Source: Candidatus Methanomethylophilus alvi Mx1201 (GTDB taxonomy: Archaea; Thermoplasmatota; Thermoplasmata; Methanomassiliicoccales; Methanomethylophilaceae). From it: a stretch of 64,000 nt of DNA. Position numbers and translations under genes: made by a program. This document shows, in pieces, positions 1-7,892 of the stretch (within the stretch, counting starts at the first letter, position 1; every line of letters starts with the position of its first letter). The DNA lies in assembly GCF_000300255.2 (NCBI RefSeq), contig NC_020913.1:62001-126000 (forward strand). The letters are read 5' to 3'. The notes below the pieces were generated by a model. It was not told the DNA's origin, made no database searches, and was given only the letters and a program-made list of their open reading frames with translations.

Positions 1-426
1 GATATATGGACATATGTAATGATCATTGCTGTAATTCTAGTTCTAATGATAATCGCCTATGCCGTATCGAAAAAAGGGGTGGGGGAAACGGGCGAGGAGC
101 AACTCAAGATGATTGTAGCAGGCACATTGGCCACCATGATCGTCTTTTTACTGTTTAGTAAGGTATTCTCGACACAGTTTATTCTATGGATTTATCCTTT
201 GATTGTCCTTTTTGCAGGATATCGCAATCGTTGCGGAACAATTGTAGTTTGCGTCTTGTCAGTGGCAATGGTTCTTCTCTCGACAAGTTATCTCGGAAAT
301 CACAACGTCTGGATTCTTCTTCTCCGCGACAGCATTCTCGCAGTTTTTCTTTTTGAATCTATGAAGTATGTTTTATTTAGAGAGTGGTCTTTCAAATATG
401 TTCAATTCAATAAGTGTGAACCTTAA
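1..426 (+). CDS. C-terminal part of a multi-pass membrane protein, GT-C/GT87-like glycosyltransferase (cut by window edge)
   Basis: The reading frame is open from base 1, so the true start lies outside the window. About 140 residues are visible, with four hydrophobic segments. The stretch FSTQFILWIYPLIVLF closely resembles FSTQYMLWIITLLPFV in the membrane protein at 62570-63853, which suggests both belong to one polyprenyl-phosphate-sugar-dependent (GT-C fold) family. The proposed role, transfer of a sugar on the outer membrane face, is inferred from that family and from the glycan genes downstream. The catalytic N-terminal loop is not in view, so the substrate is unknown. Confidence 0.6.
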   Translation, partial: DIWTYVMIIAVILVLMIIAYAVSKKGVGETGEEQLKMIVAGTLATMIVFLLFSKVFSTQFILWIYPLIVLFAGYRNRCGTIVVCVLSVAMVLLSTSYLGNHNVWILLLRDSILAVFLFESMKYVLFREWSFKYVQFNKCEP

Positions 427-450
427 ACTATTGTTCTGGGTGTATGAGAT

Positions 451-586
451 ATGACATTGACGATAGTTGCACCAGATTCTTTTGGTAGTAAGGGAGATGA
501 GGCACTAATCCGCGGCGCACTATGTGTTTAAAGGGGACGAGATTGAGCTATTGACGACCAATTTTCATGAGTTATCTTGGACGTGA
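451..586 (+). pseudogene. Remnant of a polysaccharide pyruvyl transferase (N-terminus only)
   Basis: From ATG 451 the translation begins MTLTIVAPDSFGSKGDEALI. The GDEALIRGAL segment is the nucleotide-binding signature at the start of the polysaccharide pyruvyl transferase family (CsaB/WcaK-like), which adds pyruvate ketals to surface sugars. The frame hits TAA at 529. The same protein continues in another frame (FKGDEIELLTTNF) to a TGA at 584-586, after which resemblance ends. The gene therefore has a frameshift and has lost about 90 percent of its length. It marks a recombination scar within the glycan cluster. Confidence 0.6.
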
Positions 587-1002
587 TTGCTGATATCGAT
601 AAAAGAATTGAAAGGATGTCCGAGGAGATTTCGATATTGAATGAAAAAGTCCTTTTGACAAAAGGATGCATAAATATAGAAAATGTTTATCAGGCAACAC
701 AGTCAGAGGATTCAAAGGGCTTGTACATGACATCAGATGATAATAACATGTGGATTCAGCGTGCAAATGCTATGAGCGATTTAATAGACTCCAAGTATTT
801 TGTATTGAATGAGATTGATAAAGGTATTTGTTCCGATGTAGATGACAAGAGCCCTAGTGTAAAAAATGAAGGAAAATATAGATTTATGCTTGAATCGGCA
901 TCAAAGGTAAAGGAATCTCTTAAGAGAGATGGATTGGCATCTACATTACGCACGATATATCACTATGTTATCAATTGGTTCTGTGTGAAAACAAGGGAGT
1001 AA
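577..1002 (+). CDS. Orphan C-terminal fragment of a surface-glycan enzyme (coiled-coil tail), probably non-functional alone
   Basis: This is an ORF of 141 residues whose only usable start is TTG 577. It starts inside the pyruvyl-transferase remnant and has no convincing ribosome binding site. The first 30 residues are heptad-like (IDKRIERMSEEISILNEKV). The end (residues about 110-135) is an amphipathic and hydrophobic tail of the kind that follows methyltransferase or glycosyltransferase domains in polysaccharide loci. No catalytic domain is present. I read it as the 3' end of a gene whose front was replaced during recombination with the pyruvyl transferase. A short functional protein is possible but less likely. 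Confidence 0.4.
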   Translation: MDVIADIDKRIERMSEEISILNEKVLLTKGCINIENVYQATQSEDSKGLYMTSDDNNMWIQRANAMSDLIDSKYFVLNEIDKGICSDVDDKSPSVKNEGKYRFMLESASKVKESLKRDGLASTLRTIYHYVINWFCVKTRE

Positions 1003-1021
1003 AAGGGGGGGTGGACAAAAA

Positions 1022-2269
1022 TTGCAAAATGATGTTGTGCGCATATTGGATATTACATATTATATGGACTGTCCCCCGATTTCGGGTGGGACTCTGAGAG
1101 TTCTTGCACCGTTTATGAAAATGGATGACAATTCGAAAATTTCTGTGGATTTAATTTTCTCAACATATAATGAAGAGTACGCTAGAAAGTGCAAGGGTTA
1201 TCTGGAGTCGATTGATGTTATAAATTTTGCAGAAGGGGTAGTTACAAATCACTATCTTTCCGATTGTGGCGGTATGCCCGAGGGATTCTCTTCTGATGTT
1301 TGGAAGACCATAAGCCAGGAATTGAAGGATCGTGCACTCCAACTTGTCAAATCTAACAAATACGATATCATTCAAATAGAGCACTCTCAAATGTCTTGGA
1401 TTGTTCCTTTTTTAAAATTGGCCAGTCCGAGTTCATATATTGTTCTAGACTCCCACAATATTGAATATATGATTTATGAAAGATGGGTTCCATATGCCTC
1501 TATAGAAAGTGTTGAGGATATCAGGGACAAATATGAGTCATTATACAAATGGGAAAATGAGGTGTGGACGTGGTTTGATGCTGCATTCACTGTATCTCCC
1601 ATTGAAGAGAAATTACTCAATGATCATGGGTTAAATGAAACATATCTAATCCCCACAGGAGGAGGAATAGATCCAAATAAATATACTCCCGATGACGACT
1701 TGCGTGACCGTCCCTATGATTTGTTATATATGGGTACACTTAGTTGGTTTCCAAATGCTCAAGGGATGTTATGGTTTATAGAGTATGTTTTTCCTATAAT
1801 TTTGAAAAAATATCCCAGAACCATATTGCACATTGTTGGGTCTGGCACTCCCGATGGTAAATTATATGAGGTCGCATCCGGCCATCCAAGTATAAAATTT
1901 TGGGGTCAACAAAAAGATGATGTGAAATTTTTTCACAAGTCAAAAGTGTTTATAGTCCCATTATGGATTGGTGCAGGAGCTAGAGTGAAGATTCTTACTG
2001 CATGGGCTTCTAAAATTCCAGTGGTTTCCACAGAACTGGGTGCAGAGGGTAACGAAGCGATCGATGGGGAAAATATCCTTCTTGCAAATGAACCTCAGAA
2101 ATTTGCAGACTGTGTGATTAAATTGCTGGAGAATGAGGATTTTTCTAAAGAAATTGCCGAGAATGCACACAAATTGCTATGCAAGAAGTATTCTATTCAG
2201 CACTGTGTAGATGTTTTGACGGATGCGTACCATAAAATGGCTGAAAATGCAAGGGATCTCAAGACCTGA
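1022..2269 (+). CDS. Glycosyltransferase family 4 (GT-B fold)
   Basis: This 415-residue protein is of normal length for a retaining GT4 sugar transferase acting on the cytoplasmic face. The N-terminal half has the acceptor-side GG loop (PISGGTLRV, residues about 20-28) and the SHNIEY motif (about 143-148). The C-terminal half has the donor-site pattern: YMGTLSWFPNAQG (about 237-249), HIVGSGTP, and VPLWIGAGARVKILTAWASK followed by the acidic EGNEAIDGEN segment near residue 343. The chosen start is TTG 1022, because a G-rich Shine-Dalgarno-like run (about 1005-1013) lies just upstream and no ATG in frame is better placed. The gene is AT-rich like the rest of the left cluster. The sugar specificity cannot be read from the sequence. 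Confidence 0.85.
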   Translation: MQNDVVRILDITYYMDCPPISGGTLRVLAPFMKMDDNSKISVDLIFSTYNEEYARKCKGYLESIDVINFAEGVVTNHYLSDCGGMPEGFSSDVWKTISQELKDRALQLVKSNKYDIIQIEHSQMSWIVPFLKLASPSSYIVLDSHNIEYMIYERWVPYASIESVEDIRDKYESLYKWENEVWTWFDAAFTVSPIEEKLLNDHGLNETYLIPTGGGIDPNKYTPDDDLRDRPYDLLYMGTLSWFPNAQGMLWFIEYVFPIILKKYPRTILHIVGSGTPDGKLYEVASGHPSIKFWGQQKDDVKFFHKSKVFIVPLWIGAGARVKILTAWASKIPVVSTELGAEGNEAIDGENILLANEPQKFADCVIKLLENEDFSKEIAENAHKLLCKKYSIQHCVDVLTDAYHKMAENARDLKT

Positions 2270-2322
2270 TTTGCATAATCTATGGATTTCGAAACCTAAA
2301 TCTGCGGATTGTATAGGTTACA

Positions 2323-4000
2323 TCATCCCAGAACGATCTGGCCCGATTCCATCTGCTCCAGTCCGAAGACGCTGAATATCTCTCTGATGTTCTTCGATAT
2401 GTGCGTGAGCCTCCAGTCGCCCGTGTTGCCGATGGCGAACACCGTATTCAGCGACAGGAGGAGTTCGCTCACCGACATCCCGTTGACAGAATCCTTCTTC
2501 GCCTTGGTCCGCAGCACATCCCGGTCGTGGTCCCTCAAAACATTCTGGATGCGTATCCTCATCATCAGCGCTATGAACTTTATGAACAGCCGTCCTCTGG
2601 CGCGTTCCGGATTGCCGGTGTTGTTCCTGTCCCCTTCCAGTTCGTTCTTGTATACGTCGAAGGCCTTCTCCACCCAATCCCTCACATCGTAGGAGGTCAT
2701 CATCTGATCGAATGTCGTACCTGAGGAAGCCAGCATCACGAACATCCCGGCCCTGTTGTCTGCGAATGTGAACGCGTTCTGCTTCCTCTCGATGTGCATG
2801 TACCCATCATCGTCGACCGTGTAGTCCAAATACCTCCTTACGAACGGCGGCAGTTTCCTGTACGTCAGTTCGGGATCGCGGTGTTTGGTGTTCTCCAGCC
2901 TCATCTCCGTCTCAGACACCATGGACATCATCTTCGTGATGTCGTCGGATGCCTTCGAGGGATCGAACACCACGAATGCCTTCAGTTTCCTGGCTTTTGC
3001 GAATCTCTCGTTCACTGCGGCAGAATCCCTGTGGTTCCTGGGGACCTCGACGATATACCCGTATCCGTCTTCGGTATCGATCACCCCAACCTCATACTCC
3101 GCATACTTGTACGCCTTCCCCTCGTGGAAAGGCGAACGAGGACGATGCCTTCAGTTCGTCTATCGCTTTGGACATCAGCTTCTTGATCGGCTCAGCTTTC
3201 ACGTTCGAAGGCATGGTGAAATCCATATCCAGATCCATCAGAGCGGATACGTTGGTCGCACTCTCGAATCCTCTGTCCATGACCATCCTTCCCTTGCAGC
3301 CCATGTCCTTCATATCACGGACGGTGTCCTTCATCACCGCCATGTCAGCAATGCTCCCGGGGAGCATACGGAACATGACCGGAATCCCATCGCCATCGGT
3401 GACCATGGCTATGTTGGTCTGTTTCAGATCCTCTCCGTCGCGGTTGTGTCCCCACTGTGCCCATCCCCCCATCTTGGAATAGGCTGATACCGATGTCAAA
3501 TCGAGGGAGAAGAACCCGCTGGAGGATCTGGCTATGCGTCTCGTGAAGAATCTGTCCATGGTGTTAATCATTCCCCCGACATCCTCGCAGACGGTACCCA
3601 TAGTGCTCGGAGATAATGTTCCTCTAAGCTTCATGGTCTCCCTGATCACGGTGTTCTCCACCGTATAGTGGATCGAATCCATGGAGGTGGGATTGATCGC
3701 CAGGGCCATGGCGGCACCCATGATGTTGGGTGCCAAGGTGGTGAACACCTCATCCAGGTCCTCGAAGATGCCCATGTCCTTCTGTATGCCGTCAAGGAAC
3801 CTGACGGACCCGTAATGCTTCGCATATTCCTCCTTGGGACGGCTCCTCGACTCTTTAGGAATGATCTTACCCGTCTCCGGGTCCACCCTGCCCAGGTACG
3901 TCTTGATAGTTTTCGGATTTTTCCTTCCCGGTACCCTGACAGAGGTACTTTCGTAGGCGTACTTCTGGCCGTTGCGTTCCATATAGAATATGCTTCCCAT
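2323..4000 (-). pseudogene. DDE transposase, full length with one frameshift
   Basis: Read from 4000 downwards, the first frame gives 302 residues beginning MGSIFYMERNGQKYAYEST. It carries the first catalytic Asp (FFSLDLTSVSAYS, D167) and the second (VMDRGFES, D242). Near 3125-3131 an extra base shifts the frame. The rest continues in the neighbouring frame to 2323 and contains the catalytic Glu in a Y-x2-R-x2-V-E-x2-F-x3-K motif (YDVRDWVEKAFDVYKNEL). The domain order and the Y-R-E-K signature fit IS4/IS1634-type DDE enzymes. All three catalytic residues are encoded but not in one protein, so the copy should be inactive unless the frame is restored. Confidence 0.88.
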
Positions 4001-4033
4001 TAGTAACCTATATGTAAGGTTACATATATAATA

Positions 4034-4070
4034 CCTTTCTTTATATATTCTTTAAATACCGTATATAAAG
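4034..4070 (-). promoter_or_regulatory. AT-rich promoter region of the transposase with inverted repeat
   Basis: CTTTATATA (4039-4047) and TATATAAAG (4062-4070) form a 9-bp inverted repeat about 40 bp upstream of the transposase start at 4000. The copies of TATATA on either arm make it a natural archaeal TATA region. The same arrangement is present in copy 2 with one substitution. Confidence 0.45.
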
Positions 4071-4127
4071 AAGAATCAACAATCTGTATGGTTACATCGT
4101 TGTAGTACTACAAACCGCAGATTTAGG

Positions 4128-4484
4128 CTACAATAATGTAGTTTAAGCATTACATTTAAACTGCCACATGGTGGAAAACTACCATGTACGGTTCCGAAAT
4201 GGAGGTGGTTGTGTTCCTTCTTCACTTATTTTACACCTCGAGAGTCTATTTACATTTACTTCATACTGTTGACTAACGATATGGATGACAATCCTTTCAA
4301 AGACTTCAGTTTACATAGGGATTTTGGAATCCAATATAGACATGTCTTGGTCGCAGACAAAATAGCGGGAAACTAGCATGGTTCAAGATTATTTCTGGTA
4401 ACCTTCTAGATGATATGATTCTGAGACATCATGAACGTAGTGCCATGTTGACGTTCGACGTAGTATAATAATATAAATCGAATC
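4128..4484. other. Intergenic stretch without a recognisable gene
   Basis: This 357-bp stretch lies between IS copy 1 and licD. It starts with a small palindrome, CTACAATAATGTAG, directly at the IS border. A 31-codon ORF (4281-4376, starting MDDNPFKDFSLHRDFGIQ, ending in TAG) is the only frame with protein-like composition. I do not recognise it and it may be the remnant of a glycan gene removed when the IS arrived. AT-rich sequence at 4463-4480 just before licD could be its promoter. Confidence 0.4.
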
Positions 4485-5246
4485 ATGTCCTCTCTGGAAA
4501 TGATGAATGAAACTCAATCCCGTCTTCTTTCTATGTATAAGGACATCTCTAAGATATTGGATGCCCACGGGATTAGGTATTATCTGTGCTACGGTTCTGC
4601 CATCGGAGCTGTAAGGCATGGCGGATTCATTCCTTGGGATGACGATATGGATATCTGGGTATGGCAAGAGGATCTCGCCGATATCAAAAAATATCTGCAG
4701 TCGGAGTTGGATCCCAAGCACTACTATTACCATGATTCTAAGGCGGACACACATCCCCATGTCATATATCGCGGAGATGATTTTGAAAAAGATCTCGAAA
4801 GAAAGGATGCTCCTTTCATAGATCTGTTTCCCTTGGTGAGATATCCTTTTGGAAGATTCAGAAGATTGTTGTCCAATATCTCGATATGGGGGATACACAT
4901 CTCGGTGACCTTATTGGATCATCTGGAATCGGTCGGCGTCTATCGCGCGTTTTTATGGGTCCCTTCTTTATTCAGGAAGTTTGCGGAGATGCTGGTGGAA
5001 GATTCGTCGGATTTCAGAACGATATATACGACCGAATTTCAAAATGAGATATTCCCGTCAGATTGTTTCGGAAGTCCTGTGCCCCATGTTTTCGAGGATA
5101 CGACCTGTTATCTTGCCGAGAAAAATGATGAGTTACTTACACATATATTCGGGGACTATATGACTCCCCCACCAGAGGATAAACGTACGGGCTCCAAGGG
5201 ATTCCCTCTTAATGTGTTCAAGGACTACACTATCGATAGGGGTTGA
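4485..5246 (+). CDS. LicD-family phosphotransferase (phosphocholine/polyol-phosphate transferase-like)
   Basis: This 253-residue protein has the hallmark LicD block GSAIGAVRHGGFIPWDDDMD (residues about 38-57), whose aspartates bind metal in this nucleotidyltransferase-fold family. Known members move phosphocholine, or another phospho-alcohol from a CDP-linked donor, onto surface glycans. The length is usual for the family. ATG 4485 is preceded by AT-rich sequence rather than a Shine-Dalgarno site, so a leaderless message is possible. rpiA follows after 4 bp, and an IspD/TarI-like cytidylyltransferase and an aminotransferase lie just beyond on the other strand. Together these suggest a CDP-activated substituent is made and attached here. 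The group transferred is unknown. Confidence 0.85.
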   Translation: MSSLEMMNETQSRLLSMYKDISKILDAHGIRYYLCYGSAIGAVRHGGFIPWDDDMDIWVWQEDLADIKKYLQSELDPKHYYYHDSKADTHPHVIYRGDDFEKDLERKDAPFIDLFPLVRYPFGRFRRLLSNISIWGIHISVTLLDHLESVGVYRAFLWVPSLFRKFAEMLVEDSSDFRTIYTTEFQNEIFPSDCFGSPVPHVFEDTTCYLAEKNDELLTHIFGDYMTPPPEDKRTGSKGFPLNVFKDYTIDRG

Positions 5247-5250
5247 TAAC

Positions 5251-5982
5251 GTGTCCGATGTTTTGCCTTGGATGAAAAAGCGCCCTGCAGCAGAAAAAGC
5301 AGTAGACGATTATGTCAGAGACGGAATGACCATCGGACTAGGTACTGGCAATGCGGCTAATATGGCCATAGACCGTATTGCCGAGTTGGTCGATGAAGGG
5401 TACGATTTGAAATTTGTAGCAACCTCTTTGCAGACTGCTTCTTATGCTCAGATGCATGGGTTGGAGATATCGGATATTGACCAGGTGGATCACATTGATG
5501 TCACAATAGACGGTGCCGACGAAGTGGACCCCGATCTAAATATGATCAAAGGTCTTGGTGGTGCACTTCTGAGGGAGAAGATTGTAGCAAGTTTGACTGA
5601 GAAGGAGATCATAGTCGTGGATGGGTTCAAAGTCACGGACGTTCTTGGAAAAAAGGTCCCTCTTCCCGTGGAAGTATGTAGATTTGCCCATTCTAAGACT
5701 GCCTCTGCTCTGAGCAGTCTCGGATGCGAACCTCTTCTCAGAACCAATGGGGATGGGAAGGCATTCGTTTCAGACGGTGGCAACTATATTTACGACTGTA
5801 GATTCAAGAGTATATCCGATCCCGTAGCTTTAGAGTCAGCTATTGATGTTATCCCCGGAGTCGTGGAATGTGGATTATTCATAGGAATGGCCTATGCAGT
5901 GGAGGCCTATTGTGAGGAGTCCGACTCTGTGAAAGAGTTGATATTCAAAGATCGAACAGCTGGTCTTCGGGAATATCCATGA
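5251..5982 (+). CDS. rpiA: Ribose-5-phosphate isomerase A
   Basis: The enzyme interconverts ribose 5-phosphate and ribulose 5-phosphate. Family blocks are visible: GLGTGNAANMAI near the start, ATSLQT, the catalytic VTIDGADEVDPDLNMIKG segment, and GGALLREKIVA. From GTG 5251 the product is 243 residues, normal for RpiA. A longer frame back to 5212 would overlap licD without conserved residues, so GTG 5251, 4 bp after the licD stop, was chosen. The 3' end overlaps the convergent cytidylyltransferase gene by 38 bp. In archaea RpiA is housekeeping. Its position here could also supply ribulose 5-phosphate for a CDP-pentitol route, which is inference. Confidence 0.92.
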   Translation: MSDVLPWMKKRPAAEKAVDDYVRDGMTIGLGTGNAANMAIDRIAELVDEGYDLKFVATSLQTASYAQMHGLEISDIDQVDHIDVTIDGADEVDPDLNMIKGLGGALLREKIVASLTEKEIIVVDGFKVTDVLGKKVPLPVEVCRFAHSKTASALSSLGCEPLLRTNGDGKAFVSDGGNYIYDCRFKSISDPVALESAIDVIPGVVECGLFIGMAYAVEAYCEESDSVKELIFKDRTAGLREYP

Positions 5983-6661
5983 GGTACTCGCAGAGGGGAA
6001 TGTCCTCCTGTTTTGTAATCTTGATATTGTTGGTGAATCCTTTGGAGAAATAAACGGTCATTCCGTATTCTACGGCGACGATGTCTGCATATATGAAGTC
6101 GTGACGATCTTCTTTCTCCGCACGTTCGTATAATTCCAATATGCTCGAATATTCGTATGCTTGCGGGGTTTGTACCCTCATCAAATGACTTCTATCGAGT
6201 TCTTTGTTTCCAGACAGTTGATCGTCGGTATATATCACGGTCTCGTAACATGGAATAGCCAAGGAAGCGTTTCCATTATCTTTGGCTATGCGGAGCATCT
6301 CATCAATGGCCTTCTGTGGAAGTATCGGTCTTGCCGCATCATGTATTATTACCACATCGCCTTTGCCTAAGGTTCTGCGCAGATGGAATATCCCGTTACG
6401 AGTCGAATCATGCGATGTGTCGCCTCCGGGGATGATCGCTTCGACCTTGGATAGGTTGTATTTCTTGACCAGATCCCAAGTGTATTCTATCCAATCCGAT
6501 ACGCATACGACAACTATCGAATTTACCGAATCGTTTCTTTGGAAATTGGAAAGGGTGTGTACGAGTACGGGTTTTCCTTTGATTTCCAAAAATTGTTTTG
6601 GAAGAGAGACACCCATACGTTTTCCTATGCCTCCTGCCAGAATGAGTGCCACGGTTTTCAT
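5945..6661 (-). CDS. IspD/TarI-like cytidylyltransferase
   Basis: This 238-residue protein has the IspD-family fold: N-terminal CTP loop LILAGGIGKRMGVSLPKQF (residues 6-24), VIIHDAARP (about 103-111), and RVQTPQ before a C-terminal aspartate region. IspD proper makes CDP-methylerythritol, but archaea build isoprenoids through mevalonate. In this setting the gene is more likely a CDP-polyol or CDP-amino-alcohol synthase, like TarI (CDP-ribitol). Neighbours support this: licD and rpiA on the other side, and an aminotransferase 4 bp upstream on the same strand in an apparent operon. No TarJ-type reductase is seen in the window. The exact substrate is open. Confidence 0.82.
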   Translation of the reverse strand: MKTVALILAGGIGKRMGVSLPKQFLEIKGKPVLVHTLSNFQRNDSVNSIVVVCVSDWIEYTWDLVKKYNLSKVEAIIPGGDTSHDSTRNGIFHLRRTLGKGDVVIIHDAARPILPQKAIDEMLRIAKDNGNASLAIPCYETVIYTDDQLSGNKELDRSHLMRVQTPQAYEYSSILELYERAEKEDRHDFIYADIVAVEYGMTVYFSKGFTNNIKITKQEDIPLCEYLMDIPEDQLFDL

Positions 6662-6665
6662 TTGA

Positions 6666-7724
6666 TCACTCTTGATCTATATCGAGAAGTGCATCTGCGA
6701 ATATTTCCATGTATTTTTTTCCGCAGACCGATAGGCGGATATACCCTTCCAAGGGCCCTGTGCCGCAGAGGATCAGGATGTTCCTCTTCTTCAATTCGGC
6801 AGTGACGTATTCCCCGGTCCTATGGCGCAGACGTATGCACATGAAACATCCGTTGCTGGGTATGATGTCATAGTTTTCCGCACCGAGACGCTTCGTGATG
6901 TATTCCTTGCCCTCCTTGAAGTTAGCACTCAACTCCGCAAGAAGTTTTTCATGCTCGTCGACGATCATCTCTCCGAATTTCAACGTCACCGCATTGATCG
7001 TATAGTGCGGTCTCCAATTGTTGACGTAGTGGATGATGTTCTCGTTAGAGATGACCGCTCCTAGCCTGAGGGCAGTTATGGCCAGCATTTTGGAGAAAGT
7101 CCTAAGGACCGCTACATTTTCATACTTATCGATAAATGGTATCGATGTGCCGTCATAGAAGTAATGGTATGCCTCGTCTACTATGACCAAGGCATCATAT
7201 TTGGCCGCTTTTTGGATGACCCTCTCTATCTCATCCTGCTCATAGGTGTTTCCTACAGGCATATTGGGGTTTACGAGAACCACGATACCCGTATTTTCAT
7301 CGATGGCGTCCATGATCTTCTCGATGGGCATTGTAAAGTCTTTCTCGTAGGGGACTTCAACAGTATTCATGCCGTTCAGACTGCCGAATACACCGTACAT
7401 GTTGAATGTCGGTTTTACCACGACAAGGTTCTTCCCAGGTTTCCCGAATACATGGATCAGATAGCCCATGCCAATGAGGCTGCCATCGGTGAGCGTGACG
7501 TTTGTCGGTTTTACGCCGATCATGTCCGCGTATTTTTCAACAAGTACGCCCTCCTCCGGATACATCGAAAGGGTTTCGGGAGTTATCTCCTTCATCACCT
7601 TATCGAAGAACCATTTCGGAAGGCCGTCAGGATTCTCATTCTGATCGAGTCTGATGAAGGTCTTCCTGCCTTCGGGCTGACTTTTACGGAAGGTATTTTT
7701 TACATATGGATCTACATAAAGCAT
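6666..7724 (-). CDS. Class I/II PLP aminotransferase, HisC/CobD-like
   Basis: This 352-residue protein is of the usual size for histidinol-phosphate aminotransferase or threonine-phosphate decarboxylase relatives. It has RLDQNENPDGLP near the N-terminus, NPNMPVGN (about 154-161), VDEAYHYF (about 183-190) and the PLP-lysine segment RTFSKMLAITALRLG (about 208-222). It is the first gene of a two-gene minus-strand operon with the IspD-like enzyme 4 bp downstream. There are no his genes nearby, so a role in making an amino-bearing precursor for CDP activation is more attractive than histidine synthesis. A CobD-like decarboxylase making a phospho-amino-alcohol cannot be excluded. Confidence 0.78.
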   Translation of the reverse strand: MLYVDPYVKNTFRKSQPEGRKTFIRLDQNENPDGLPKWFFDKVMKEITPETLSMYPEEGVLVEKYADMIGVKPTNVTLTDGSLIGMGYLIHVFGKPGKNLVVVKPTFNMYGVFGSLNGMNTVEVPYEKDFTMPIEKIMDAIDENTGIVVLVNPNMPVGNTYEQDEIERVIQKAAKYDALVIVDEAYHYFYDGTSIPFIDKYENVAVLRTFSKMLAITALRLGAVISNENIIHYVNNWRPHYTINAVTLKFGEMIVDEHEKLLAELSANFKEGKEYITKRLGAENYDIIPSNGCFMCIRLRHRTGEYVTAELKKRNILILCGTGPLEGYIRLSVCGKKYMEIFADALLDIDQE

Positions 7725-7892
7725 GATTGCACCTGGGTTTCTGGACCTGTTGCGGTCTTTCTTTTCAAAGGATGAATGGATTGGTGATTGAAAATACTAT
7801 AGGCGTGCAGTCGTTTGATATATCGGACTTAAGGTAGATATAAGAAAGAGTATTAGCTAAGAAACCTAAGGTCTTCGAAACAGGCGGAACCT

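Larger units (their letters stand above)
2295..4127 (-). mobile_element. Insertion sequence copy 1 (IS4/IS1634-like), 1833 bp, frameshifted
   Basis: The element is bounded by inverted repeats: left end CCTAAATCTGCGG at 2295, right end CCGCAGATTTAGG ending at 4127, with similarity continuing for about 19 bp. A perfect 14-bp palindrome, TTGTAGTACTACAA (4100-4113), sits just inside the right end. Apart from a 637-bp deletion and at least one substitution, it matches the element at 27909-29104. The flanking heptamers (TTCGAAA and CTACAAT) do not match, so no target duplication survives here. The single transposase gene on the minus strand is broken. Confidence 0.9.

Noticed and set aside
2309..4003. 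Several plus-strand ORFs of 100-200 codons across both IS copies
   Set aside because: They are antisense shadows of the transposase; their translations are Arg/His/Pro-rich and match no family.
4281..4376. A 31-codon ORF after IS copy 1 as a definite gene
   Set aside because: It is too short, has no ribosome site, and ends in TAG, which no confident gene here uses; it is kept only as a possible remnant.
5945..6661. IspD of the methylerythritol phosphate pathway
   Set aside because: There are no other pathway genes, the organism is archaeal, and the neighbours point to surface-glycan activation.
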